Below, piece after piece: positions 8,185 to 16,004 of a stretch of 64,000 bases of DNA; the stretch's first letter is position 1, and every line of letters begins with the position of its first letter. Source of the stretch: JACVRX01 sp046726315 (GTDB lineage Bacteria; Actinomycetota; Actinomycetes; Jiangellales; Jiangellaceae); contig JBKPAG010000021.1 of assembly GCA_046726315.1 (NCBI GenBank), forward strand, positions 12,786 to 76,785, written 5' to 3'. The position numbers and the translations under genes are program-made. A model generated the notes under the pieces. It was not told where the DNA came from, made no database searches, and worked only from the letters and a program-made list of their open reading frames with translations.

Positions 8185-8966
8185 CAGTCCGGTACCTCGG
8201 GGTCTGCCGCCCCATAACGGCGGTCTCGCCGGGCGTACGTCTCGACCGCTTGCCAGAGATGACGCCGATCGAAGTCAGGCCAGAGCGTGTCGAGGAAGAC
8301 CAGCTCGGCGTAGGCCGCCTGCCAGGGCAGGAAGTTCGACGTCCGCTGCTCGCCTGACGAGCGCACGAACAGATCGACGTCGGGCAGGTCGGGGTTGTAC
8401 AAGTACCGCGCAAGTGTCCTCTCACTGACCTTTTCCGCCCGCATCCGGCCGGCGGCGACGTCTGCCGCCAACGCCGCGGCCGCGTCTGCGATCTCCGAAC
8501 GGCCGCCGTAGTTCACGCAGAACTGCAACGTCAGCACGTCGTTGTCGCGGGTCCGCCGCTCGGCGTCTTCCAGCTCGTCGATGACGCTCTTCCACAGCCG
8601 TGGCCGGCGTCCGGCCCACCGGACCCGGACCCCGAGTGCGTCTAGCTCGTCCCGGCGCCGACGGATGACAGCTCGGTTGAACCCCATGAGAAACCGCACC
8701 TCCTCCGGCGAACGCCTCCAGTTCTCCGTGGAGAAGGCGAATGCGGAAAGGCAGCCGATTCCCAGCTCGACCGCTCCGTGAATGACGTCAAGCAAGGCGG
8801 CCTCACCGGCCTCATGGCCCTTGGTCCGAGGTAGCCCGCGCTGCTGCGCCCAGCGGCCGTTGCCGTCCATGACAACAGCCACATGCCGCGGCATCAGCTC
8901 CGGAGGAAGGTCGGGAGGTCGAGCGCCGGAAGCATGCGGCCTCGGCGTGGCGAACGTGCTGCTCAC
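8184..8966 (-). CDS. uppS: isoprenyl transferase (undecaprenyl/decaprenyl diphosphate synthase)
   Basis: Cis-prenyltransferase that makes the polyprenyl diphosphate carrier for peptidoglycan and arabinogalactan-type polymers. The 260-residue chain contains VVMDGNGRWAQQRGLPRTKGHEAG with the catalytic Asp, FSTENWRR, and the C-terminal FVRSSGEQRTSNFLPWQAAYAEL substrate-binding motif. The GTG at 8966 is chosen: it forms a 4 bp GTGA overlap with the recO stop and has GGAG about 5 bases upstream. A start 48 bases further upstream would overlap recO heavily. Confidence 0.95.
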   Translation of the reverse strand: MSSTFATPRPHASGARPPDLPPELMPRHVAVVMDGNGRWAQQRGLPRTKGHEAGEAALLDVIHGAVELGIGCLSAFAFSTENWRRSPEEVRFLMGFNRAVIRRRRDELDALGVRVRWAGRRPRLWKSVIDELEDAERRTRDNDVLTLQFCVNYGGRSEIADAAAALAADVAAGRMRAEKVSERTLARYLYNPDLPDVDLFVRSSGEQRTSNFLPWQAAYAELVFLDTLWPDFDRRHLWQAVETYARRDRRYGAADPEVPD

Positions 8967-9694
8967 ACCCGCTCCACCAGGGGTAGTGAACGCAACCCCC
9001 GCTCCAGGTGCCACTGCAGGAAGGCGGCGACGATGCCGCTGGCCTCACGCCTGGAGGTCCGATCGCTGGCGTCGGCGACCGCCCAGTCACCGGTGAGCAG
9101 AGCCGCGAGCAGGCCGAGCGTCGCGGCCTTCGGCGCAACCGTGCCCGACGGCCGGCAGGCGTTGCACACCACGCCCCCGGCGGGCACCGAGAAGAACCGG
9201 TGCGGGCCCCCAGTGCCACAGCGGGCGCAATCGGCGAAGCTCGGAGCGAACCCGGCCACGGACAACCCACGAAGCAGATACGCGTCCAAGACCAGCCCGG
9301 CGTCGTGCGTCCTCTCGGCGACCGACCGTAACGCCCCGACCAGCAGAAGATAGTGCTGCAGCGCCGGCTCACGCTCCTCTGCGGCCAGCCGCTCTGCCGT
9401 CTCGAGGATGGCCGTTCCCGCGGTGTACCGGGCATAGTCGCCGGTGATCGCCATGCCGAACGGCGCGATCGTCTCCGCTTGGGTGATCACGTCCAGCGAT
9501 CGACCAGTGGCGAGCTGAAGGTCGACCTGCATGAACGGCTCCAGCCGCGCACCGAACCGGCTGGTCGTGCGGCGGACACCCTTCGCGACCGCGCGCACCC
9601 GGCCGTGTTCCCGGGTGAGCAGCGTCACGATCCGGTCGGCCTCTCCCAGCTTCTGAGTGCGCAGCACCACGCCCTCGTCCCGGTAGAGGCTCAC
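8963..9694 (-). CDS. recO: DNA repair protein RecO
   Basis: Mediator that loads RecA with RecR on SSB-coated DNA. The 243-residue protein has the N-terminal OB-fold segment YRDEGVVLRTQKLGEADRIVTLLTRE, a helical middle domain, and a zinc-binding CARCG...CNACRP region at about residues 155-180. The length is typical. uppS follows with a 4 bp overlap, an arrangement common in actinobacteria. Confidence 0.95.
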   Translation of the reverse strand: MSLYRDEGVVLRTQKLGEADRIVTLLTREHGRVRAVAKGVRRTTSRFGARLEPFMQVDLQLATGRSLDVITQAETIAPFGMAITGDYARYTAGTAILETAERLAAEEREPALQHYLLLVGALRSVAERTHDAGLVLDAYLLRGLSVAGFAPSFADCARCGTGGPHRFFSVPAGGVVCNACRPSGTVAPKAATLGLLAALLTGDWAVADASDRTSRREASGIVAAFLQWHLERGLRSLPLVERV

Positions 9695-9818
9695 CTCAGC
9701 ATTGTCTCCCGCAGCCGTTGCCGGACCGTGGTCCGGCGCGACCTCGATGCTCGCCCATTTGGTGCTGCTGGGTCGGGCCGGGAGGTCGTAGCCCTGGTGT
9801 CCTGACCGATGACTGTCC

Positions 9819-10259
9819 TCAGCTGAGCTCGGGCAGGTCGTCGGCAGGACCAGGCCCCCTCAACAGCACCGCCATCGGCGTAGATGTGCTGGCCCATCGC
9901 GAGCACGCTTCGCGGAACACCGATTGCAGTGAGTGCCAGCTCTGCGGCTCCGTCCAGGCGAGCATGCCCCAGCCGTCGTAGACCACCAGATAACCGCGTT
10001 CGGCCGGCGCCCATGAAAGGTCGGCGAGACAATCGGCGAGGGCCTCCCAGTTGTGGCCGAACCAGCTGGGGAATGCGCACGCCGTCGCCACCGTGTCGAG
10101 GAATGCGCCTTTCGTCGCCGCTGACCGTCCGTCCACGACGAATGGAGTCCACCGAGCCTTCTCTGCAGCGTGCGCGATGTCAGCGCTGGCCGCGTTCGAG
10201 CGCCATACATACACACCGGGCGGGCGTCGGCCGGCCAGCAGTGCAGCGAGGCCGCTCAC
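9819..10259 (-). CDS. barstar family ribonuclease inhibitor-like protein
   Basis: Protein of 146 residues. The C-terminal two thirds match barstar: FVVDGRSAATKGAFLDTVATA, then FPSWFGHNWEALADCLADLSW, the most conserved barstar segment, and a final helix-strand unit. Barstar proteins block barnase-type RNases. No barnase-like gene is adjacent, so the partner, if any, lies elsewhere. The GTG at 10259 is the first plausible start; the frame is open further upstream but that part is low-complexity and unlike protein. Confidence 0.85.
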   Translation of the reverse strand: MSGLAALLAGRRPPGVYVWRSNAASADIAHAAEKARWTPFVVDGRSAATKGAFLDTVATACAFPSWFGHNWEALADCLADLSWAPAERGYLVVYDGWGMLAWTEPQSWHSLQSVFREACSRWASTSTPMAVLLRGPGPADDLPELS

Positions 10260-10370
10260 CCGCCCGCCATTTCGAGACCACGTCTCTGCACGGCTCCATT
10301 GTTGCGCTCTGGGTGAACACGCACATCCCCGGGACTTGACCCTCGGCACGAGCGAGCGTGCACTGGACGC

Positions 10371-10613
10371 ATGGCCAGGCGACGTCGTCGGGGGCACCGG
10401 ATCCCATGGGGACCCGATGATCCGCGCCGGCCCGACGAGCTGAGCGGACTCCTCGATGACGACCCGTTCGACGAGGGATCCGGCGGTCACTCGTCGGGTG
10501 CCGGGGGTGCAGGGGTTCGGGAACCGCGCCGGCCCAAGCCCGCCCCTCCCGGCATGTCCGCTGCCATCGAACCAGAGCCCGACACCTTTCTGGACTTCAC
10601 GCCGGCTCACTAG
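10371..10613 (+). CDS. hypothetical Arg-rich/acidic small protein
   Basis: Protein of 80 residues, divergent from the barstar gene. It begins MARRRRRGHRIPWGPDD, continues with an acidic stretch (LLDDDPFDEG), a Gly-rich linker and a Pro-rich end closing EPDTFLDFTPAH. GC content at third codon positions is high throughout, which supports coding. I do not recognise a family. Charge separation and low complexity suggest a disordered protein. Confidence 0.5.
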   Translation: MARRRRRGHRIPWGPDDPRRPDELSGLLDDDPFDEGSGGHSSGAGGAGVREPRRPKPAPPGMSAAIEPEPDTFLDFTPAH

Positions 10614-10703
10614 ACGGACGCGCCGTTCACCCATCACCAGGCGAGTACATACATCACCATGCCTACAGGCCTCGTGATCTATCGGCAGAGGTGGTGAACG
10701 TGG

Positions 10704-12491
10704 TCATTTCGGCGGGGAAAGTTCAACCGATCGCACACGGCGGAACGCTGCTCGGTTGACCGCGCTCACAACCGCCCTGAGCGACGCCGTCACGATGTTG
10801 GAGTCGATGCCGACGCCCCAGTAGACCTCGCCGCCGACGGCGCATTCGACATACGCGGCAGCGCTGGCGTCGGTGCCCGACGACAGCGCGTGCTCGGCAT
10901 AGTCGAGGACGCGGGCCTCGTGCCCGACCGTGCCCAGGGCATTGACGAACGCGTCGATCGGACCGTTGCCCGAACCTACGAGAACCCGGTGGTCACCGTC
11001 GACGAATACGCCGACCGCGAGCGCGTCGCTGCCGCCGGCCGCGGATGACGTGTGCACGGAGTTCAATGCCAGCGGTGTCGTCCGATCGAGGTATTCAGCG
11101 CGGAACAACTCTCCCATCCGGGCCGGCCCGACTTCACCACCCACGCCGTCGGTGACGGACTGGATCACGCCGGAGAACTCGATCTGCAGCCGCCTGGGCA
11201 GGTCCAGGTGGTGCTCGGCCTTCATGATGTAGGCGACGCCACCCTTGCCCGACTGCGAGTTGACCCGGATCACCGCCTCGTACGAACGATCGATGTCCTT
11301 CGGGTCGACCGGCAGGTACGGCACCTCCCAGCCGATGTCCTCGATGGCCATGCTGGCCTGCTTGGCTTCCCGCTCCAGCGCTTCGAAGCCCTTCTTGATC
11401 GCGTCCTGATGGCTGCCCGAGAATGCGGTGAAGACCAGGTCGCCGCCGTATGGGTGCCGATCGCCCACGGGCAGCTGGTTGCAGTACTCGACGGTGCGGC
11501 GGATCTCGTCGATGCCGGAGAAGTCGATCTGTGGGTCGATGCCCTGGCTGAACAGGTTCAGGCCCAGCGTCACGAGGCAGACGTTGCCGGTGCGCTCGCC
11601 ATTGCCGAACAGGCAGCCCTCCACCCTGTCCGCGCCGGCAAGAACGCCTAATTCGGCAGCAGCCACGGCGGTGCCGCGGTCGTTGTGGGGATGCAATGAC
11701 AGCACCAACGACTCACGCCGCGGCAGGTTTCGGTGCATCCACTCGATCGAGTCGGCGTAGACGTTGGGCGTCGTCATCTCGACGGTTGCCGGCAGATTGA
11801 CGATCATCTTGCGGTCCGGCGTCGGGTCTACCACGTCGATGACGCCGGCGCAGACCTCGAGCGCGAACTCAAGCTCGGTGCCGGTGTAGGACTCGGGCGA
11901 GTACTCCCAGTAGATCTCGGTGTCTGGGGTGATCTTCTCGGCATACTTCTGCGCGACTCGTGCCGCGTTGCTCGCGACGTCGGCGATCCCGTCCCGGTCA
12001 AGTCCGAATACCACCCGGCGCTGCAAGATCGATGTCGAGTTGTAGAAATGCAGCACCGCCGAGCGGGCTCCCCGTAGAGACTCGAAGGTCCGCTCGATCA
12101 GGGGCTCGCGGCATTGGGTCAACACCTGGATGACGACGTCGTCCGGGATCTGATCTCCCTCGATGAGCTGCCGGACGAAGTCGAAGTCGGTCTGTGACGC
12201 CGACGGGAAGCCGACCTCGATCTGCTTGTAGCCCATCGCAACCAGCAGATCGAACATGCGCTTTTTGCGCTCCGGGCTCATCGGGTCGATCAGCGCCTGG
12301 TTGCCGTCGCGTAGATCGACCGCGCACCACTGCGGGGCGGCCTCGATCCGGCGCGTCGGCCAGATACGGTCCGGCAGGTCGACGACGAACTGCTCGTGGA
12401 AGGGCCGGTACCGGTGCACCGCCATAGCCGACGGCTGCTGGGGAGGCGGCCACCGGTGCGTGGCCAACCGGGGCACTGTGGGCTCGCTCAT
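10704..12491 (-). CDS. leuA: 2-isopropylmalate synthase
   Basis: First committed enzyme of leucine biosynthesis: condenses acetyl-CoA with 2-ketoisovalerate. The 595-residue protein is the long LeuA type of actinobacteria. Catalytic DGNQALIDPMSPERKKRMF is near residue 60; the metal-binding His pair is in SLHPHNDRGTA; the C-terminal regulatory domain, which binds leucine in this family, starts around residue 440. Feedback inhibition by leucine is therefore expected. A leader peptide with three Leu codons and alternative hairpins lies just upstream, so synthesis of the enzyme is probably also tied to leucyl-tRNA supply. Confidence 0.97.
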   Translation of the reverse strand: MSEPTVPRLATHRWPPPQQPSAMAVHRYRPFHEQFVVDLPDRIWPTRRIEAAPQWCAVDLRDGNQALIDPMSPERKKRMFDLLVAMGYKQIEVGFPSASQTDFDFVRQLIEGDQIPDDVVIQVLTQCREPLIERTFESLRGARSAVLHFYNSTSILQRRVVFGLDRDGIADVASNAARVAQKYAEKITPDTEIYWEYSPESYTGTELEFALEVCAGVIDVVDPTPDRKMIVNLPATVEMTTPNVYADSIEWMHRNLPRRESLVLSLHPHNDRGTAVAAAELGVLAGADRVEGCLFGNGERTGNVCLVTLGLNLFSQGIDPQIDFSGIDEIRRTVEYCNQLPVGDRHPYGGDLVFTAFSGSHQDAIKKGFEALEREAKQASMAIEDIGWEVPYLPVDPKDIDRSYEAVIRVNSQSGKGGVAYIMKAEHHLDLPRRLQIEFSGVIQSVTDGVGGEVGPARMGELFRAEYLDRTTPLALNSVHTSSAAGGSDALAVGVFVDGDHRVLVGSGNGPIDAFVNALGTVGHEARVLDYAEHALSSGTDASAAAYVECAVGGEVYWGVGIDSNIVTASLRAVVSAVNRAAFRRVRSVELSPPK

Positions 12492-12543
12492 TGTGCTGGC
12501 TCTCCTCGCGGAACTCGCCTGGCGCGACCGGCAGCGCAGGTCT

Positions 12544-12581
12544 CCGCGGCGAGGGAGCCGGCCTAGCTGGCCCCGCCGCGG
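12544..12581 (-). promoter_or_regulatory. leuA leader hairpin (LEU-type element)
   Basis: Between the Leu codons of the leader peptide and leuA, the arms at 12574-12581 and 12544-12551 (CCGCGGCG / CGCCGCGG) form an 8 bp stem extended by GGG/CCC, with a 15-base loop containing the leader stop codon. A smaller stem (GGCC-N5-GGCC) competes inside the loop. There is no U-run, so this is not an ordinary intrinsic terminator. It agrees with the conserved pseudoknot-like LEU element described upstream of actinobacterial leuA genes. Confidence 0.6.
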
Positions 12582-12610
12582 CGGCTAAGAAGGAGTCCGT
12601 TACGCCGCAC
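12563..12610 (-). CDS. leuA leader peptide with Leu-Leu-Leu
   Basis: Fifteen-codon frame starting GTG at 12610 and reading VRRNGLLLSRRGGAS before TAG. Three consecutive leucine codons (CTC CTT CTT, 12587-12595) sit just before the start of the hairpin at 12581. Ribosome stalling on these codons when leucyl-tRNA is scarce would change which hairpin forms. A TTGACA at 12642-12637 on this strand is a possible -35 element; no clear -10 at proper spacing was found. No strong ribosome binding site is visible, so initiation may be leaderless. Confidence 0.65.
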   Translation of the reverse strand: MRRNGLLLSRRGGAS

Positions 12611-12713
12611 GAGTCGAGAGCGTAGAGGATCCACAGTGTCAACGCTCACGCAATGGATGATCGTTCTCGCCATTCGAGATGGGGTGGTCAGAGCTCGGCC
12701 GTCGGCAAGCCCA

Positions 12714-13646
12714 TCAGAACCCCAGTCGGCGGAGTTGCTTGGGATCGCGCTGCCAGTCCTTGGCAACCTTGACATGCAGGTCCAGGTATATGGGTGTACC
12801 CAGCAGCCGCTCGATCTGGCTGCGAGCCCGAGTTCCGACATCGCGCAGCCGCGAGCCGCCACGGCCGATCACGATCGACTTCTGGCTCTCCCGTTCGACG
12901 TAGACGTTGACGTGCACATCGAGCAGCGGGCGGTCGGCCGGTCGGTCCGGCCGCGTGACCATCTCCTCGACAACGACCGCGATCGAGTGCGGCAGCTCGT
13001 CCTGCACGCCCTCCAATGCCGCCTCGCGGACCAGCTCGGCAACCAGGGTTTCCTCCGGCTCATCGGTGAGCTCGCCTGCCGGATAGAGCGGCGGACCCTC
13101 CGGCAGCTGCGCGAGTACGAGGTCGGTCAGCAGGTCGATGTTCTGCTGCGTAACCACCGACACGGGCACGATCTCGGCCCAGTCGAGCCCGATTTCGGTA
13201 TCGAGCCCGGCGGCCTCCGACAGCCGAGCCGCGAGCTGATCCGCCGACACCAGGTCGATCTTGGTGACGACTGCGATCTTGGGCGTGTCGGCCACGCGAC
13301 CGAGTTCGCGCGCGATGAACCGATCCCCCGGCCCCACCCGTTCATCGGCGGGCAGGCACATGACGATGGCATCCACCTCCGACCATGTCGTTCGCACGAC
13401 GGCGTTGAGGCGCTGGCCGAGCAATGTCCGCGGCCGGTGCGAACCCGGCGTGTCAACGAGGACGATCTGGCCGACGTCTCGATGCACGATGCCGCGAATG
13501 GCATGCCGTGTGGTCTGCGGCTTGCTCGAGGTGATCGCCACCTTGTCGCCGACGAGTGCATTGATCAACGTCGACTTCCCGGTGTTGGGACGCCCCACGC
13601 AACAGGCGAAGCCCGACCGAAATGACCGGTGTCGCGAAGCGTCCAC
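12714..13646 (-). CDS. era: GTPase Era, 16S rRNA maturation factor
   Basis: Ribosome-associated GTPase that binds the 3' end of 16S rRNA during 30S assembly. The 310-residue protein has G1 GRPNTGKST near residue 18, a switch region with SSKPQTTRHAI, G3 DTPGSH, G4 TKID, and a C-terminal KH domain with VIGRGGSRLRDVGTRAR. The length is normal. It is downstream of corC-ybeY-phoH on the same strand, the usual actinobacterial neighbourhood, but is separated from them by a truncated transporter fragment. Confidence 0.96.
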   Translation of the reverse strand: MDASRHRSFRSGFACCVGRPNTGKSTLINALVGDKVAITSSKPQTTRHAIRGIVHRDVGQIVLVDTPGSHRPRTLLGQRLNAVVRTTWSEVDAIVMCLPADERVGPGDRFIARELGRVADTPKIAVVTKIDLVSADQLAARLSEAAGLDTEIGLDWAEIVPVSVVTQQNIDLLTDLVLAQLPEGPPLYPAGELTDEPEETLVAELVREAALEGVQDELPHSIAVVVEEMVTRPDRPADRPLLDVHVNVYVERESQKSIVIGRGGSRLRDVGTRARSQIERLLGTPIYLDLHVKVAKDWQRDPKQLRRLGF

Positions 13647-13669
13647 AGGCTCATCCTCCTGATGCTGCG

Positions 13670-13837
13670 ATGGCTCGGGCGTTGGTGATCATCGGTGGGC
13701 TCTTCGAGACCGTGTTCGCGGTCATGCTCAAGTTCTCGGAGGGCTTCACCAAGCTATGGCCGACGGTGGGGTTCGTCTTCGCGGTTGCGATCACCATGGG
13801 GCTGCTCGGGCTCGGTCTCCGCGAGCTGCCGGTCGGG
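13670..13837 (+). pseudogene. SMR-family drug/metabolite exporter, N-terminal remnant
   Basis: The plus-strand ATG at 13670 opens MARALVIIGGLFETVFAVML followed by KFSEGFTKLW, helix 2, and LGLRELPVG at residue 56. This is the first half of a SugE/EmrE-type small multidrug resistance protein, including the essential membrane Glu (LFETVFA, Glu13). Similarity stops abruptly after LPVG, where such proteins continue TAYAVW and add two helices. The frame then runs into antisense of the deaminase-like gene. This looks like a deletion that fused two convergent genes. Confidence 0.72.
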
Positions 13838-14206
13838 ATCATGCTCAACCGGCCGGCGGGTCCCACTGACAACGAACGTCTGCCGGACCATCCCGTCCGG
13901 ACCCGCGACAAGCACGAGAATGTCGCGCCCGTTGAGGTCACGCAGCGCCGCCAGGCCGGCCGGCTCGCCGTCGGGGACGGCCGTCACAACGGCGGCCGCG
14001 TCCAGCCCCCGTGCGCCGCTCGACACAGCCGCGGCGACTGCCGCCTCCAACGCCGACAGGGCCAGCGACGGCAACCCGACCGTCGATGCGGCGTAGATTC
14101 GCCCGTCGAGGTCGCGGACCGCCGCGCCCTCGGCGGCTCCGACTCGAACGCGAGTGGCGCGGGCCAGGGTCACGAGCTTCGCGTCCTCTGCCTCCGGCTC
14201 GGTCAC
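13754..14206 (-). CDS. cytidine deaminase-like protein lacking zinc ligands, 3' end rebuilt
   Basis: Residues 1-115 have the cytidine-deaminase fold pattern (LARATRVRVGAAEGAAVRDLDGRIYAASTV, then a helix with LSALEAAVAAAVSSGARGLDAAAVVT). The HAE/CAE and PCxxC zinc motifs are absent, so it is probably a non-catalytic relative, as in similar actinobacterial proteins at this locus. From about residue 116 (13861 downward) the frame reads antisense of the SMR remnant, giving a polar tail unlike the family; the natural stop has evidently been lost. The ATG overlaps the corC-like stop by 4 bp. Confidence 0.65.
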   Translation of the reverse strand: MTEPEAEDAKLVTLARATRVRVGAAEGAAVRDLDGRIYAASTVGLPSLALSALEAAVAAAVSSGARGLDAAAVVTAVPDGEPAGLAALRDLNGRDILVLVAGPDGMVRQTFVVSGTRRPVEHDPDRQLAETEPEQPHGDRNREDEPHRRP

Positions 14207-15540
14207 GCATGCTCCTGCCGATCGGCCAGACGATGCTCCGGGATCGCCGAGCCGAGATCGGCCGGATGGTCGTCCGGGCCCACCCTGGTGACGAGGATTG
14301 TCGCGATCTGGTTGCGCCGGCCGGCCGGACCTTCAGCAAGGAGGCGCAGCTCGCCCATTTCGACTTCGGCGCCGGGGATCGGGACCCGCCCGAGGTGTTT
14401 GGCCATCAAGCCGCCGACGCTGTCGACGTCGTCGTCGGAGAGCTCGATCCCGAACAGCTCTCCGAGATCTTCGACATTCAGCCGAGAGCTGACCCGGACG
14501 GCGCCGTCGTCGAGCCGCTGCACGGTGGCCTCGCCGGTGTCGTACTCGTCGGAGATCTCACCGACGATCTCCTCGAGGATGTCTTCGATCGTCACCAGTC
14601 CGGCCGTCCCGCCGTATTCGTCGACAACCACCGCCACATGGGTGCGCTGCGCTTGCATCTCGCGCAACAGGTCATCGGCCGGCTTGGAGTCGGGCACGTA
14701 CAGGGCCGGGCGCATGACCGACTCGATGCGCTCGACCGACTCGGCGTTGCGGTTGTCGTAAAGCCGGCGCGCCACGTCCTTGAGGTACGCGACACCCACG
14801 ATGTCGTCCAGGCCACCGGCGCCCACGACCGGGATCCGGCTGAACCCACTGCGCAACGCCAGCGTCTGGAAGTGCCGCAGGGTTTTGGTCGCCTCGATGA
14901 AGACGACGTCGGTACGTGGGACCATCACCTCGCGGACGATGGTGTCGCCGAGCTCGAACACCGAGTGGATCATCTGCCGCTCGCCCGACTCGATGACCCT
15001 GCCGGCCTCGGCTAGGTCGACCAGCTCACGTAGCTCGGCTTCGGTAGCGAACGGCCCTTCCCGGAAGCCCTTCCCAGGCGTAAGGGCGTTGCCGATCATG
15101 ATCAGCAGCCGCGGCAACGGTCCCAGCACCCGCGTGACGGTGAGCAGTGGTCCGGCCAGGCCGAGCGCCACCCCCTCGGCATGTTGGCGACCCAGCGTGC
15201 GGGGCGCGACCCCGATGACGACGAAGGACACGACGAGCATCGACCCCGCCGCTACGAGCACGGCTTGCCATTCCGAGGTGAACCCACCGAGACAGACGGC
15301 CGCCACCAGGACGACGGCGGTTATCTCGGCACCCAGGCGCAGGAGCAGCGCCGTGTTGAGCGCCGGTGCCGGGTCCTCGACCAGCCGGCGTACCCGCCGA
15401 GCTCCTCGCCGGCCCGCCGCGAGCAGTGCGTCGGCCCGGGCTTTCGAGAACGACGTGAGCGCGGCGTCGGCCATGGCCAGCACGCCCGCCACTACGACCA
15501 ATATGCCGGCACCGACCAACATCCAGGCGTCGCCGGACAT
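14203..15540 (-). CDS. CorC/HlyC-type CNNM-CBS membrane protein
   Basis: Membrane protein of 445 residues: an N-terminal DUF21/CNNM domain with about four hydrophobic helices (1-170), a pair of CBS domains (about 205-330, with MVPRTDVVFIEATKTLRHFQ and TAGLVTIEDILEEIVGEISDE), and a C-terminal CorC_HlyC domain. Family members are linked to magnesium or cobalt efflux and were once called hemolysins; transport here is inferred. It overlaps ybeY by 1 bp and the deaminase-like gene by 4 bp, so the four genes phoH-ybeY-corC-cdd are one coupled operon. Confidence 0.92.
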   Translation of the reverse strand: MSGDAWMLVGAGILVVVAGVLAMADAALTSFSKARADALLAAGRRGARRVRRLVEDPAPALNTALLLRLGAEITAVVLVAAVCLGGFTSEWQAVLVAAGSMLVVSFVVIGVAPRTLGRQHAEGVALGLAGPLLTVTRVLGPLPRLLIMIGNALTPGKGFREGPFATEAELRELVDLAEAGRVIESGERQMIHSVFELGDTIVREVMVPRTDVVFIEATKTLRHFQTLALRSGFSRIPVVGAGGLDDIVGVAYLKDVARRLYDNRNAESVERIESVMRPALYVPDSKPADDLLREMQAQRTHVAVVVDEYGGTAGLVTIEDILEEIVGEISDEYDTGEATVQRLDDGAVRVSSRLNVEDLGELFGIELSDDDVDSVGGLMAKHLGRVPIPGAEVEMGELRLLAEGPAGRRNQIATILVTRVGPDDHPADLGSAIPEHRLADRQEHA

Positions 15541-16004
15541 CAGCGTCTACTCCTCCGCCGGGCGCCCCATTCTTCCAGGAGCTGCTGCTGCAGCCCGAAC
15601 ATCTCCTTCTCCTCGCTCTGCTCACCATGGTCGTACCCGAGCAGATGCAGGAGCCCGTGAGTCGTGAGCAGTCGCAGCTCGTCCTGGAGGGAGTGACCCG
15701 CCTGCCGCGCCTGCTCACGCGCGACGTCGGGACACAACACGACGTCGCCGAGCAGGCCGGGCACGGGATCCTCGTCGTGCGGAGTCGGCCGCAGCTCGTC
15801 CATCGGGAACGAGAGCACGTCAGTGGGCCCGGATTCGTCCATCCACTGCTTGTGCAGCTGTGCCATGGTGTCCGGGTCGACCAGGAGTACCGCAAGCTCA
15901 GCCTGGGGGTGAATCCGCATCCGGTCGAGCACGAAGCGGCACAGGTCGGAGAGGTCTTTCTCGTCGAGGTCGGCAGCGGTCTCGTTGTTGACCTCGATGG
16001 TCAC
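15540..16004 (-). CDS. ybeY: endoribonuclease YbeY
   Basis: Zinc-dependent RNase for 16S rRNA 3' end maturation and ribosome quality control. The 154-residue protein contains HGLLHLLGYDHGEQSEEKEMF, the H-x3-H-x5-H zinc site diagnostic for the family, and LSFPMDELRP before it. The ATG overlaps the phoH stop by 4 bp. Its location beside era and phoH is the conserved actinobacterial arrangement and matches a shared role in RNA processing. Confidence 0.95.
   Translation of the reverse strand: MTIEVNNETAADLDEKDLSDLCRFVLDRMRIHPQAELAVLLVDPDTMAQLHKQWMDESGPTDVLSFPMDELRPTPHDEDPVPGLLGDVVLCPDVAREQARQAGHSLQDELRLLTTHGLLHLLGYDHGEQSEEKEMFGLQQQLLEEWGARRRSRR

Noticed and set aside
13622..14761. 380-codon plus-strand frame beginning with the exporter remnant
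   Set aside because: Only the first 56 codons after 13670 resemble a protein; the rest is antisense of the deaminase-like and CorC-like genes.
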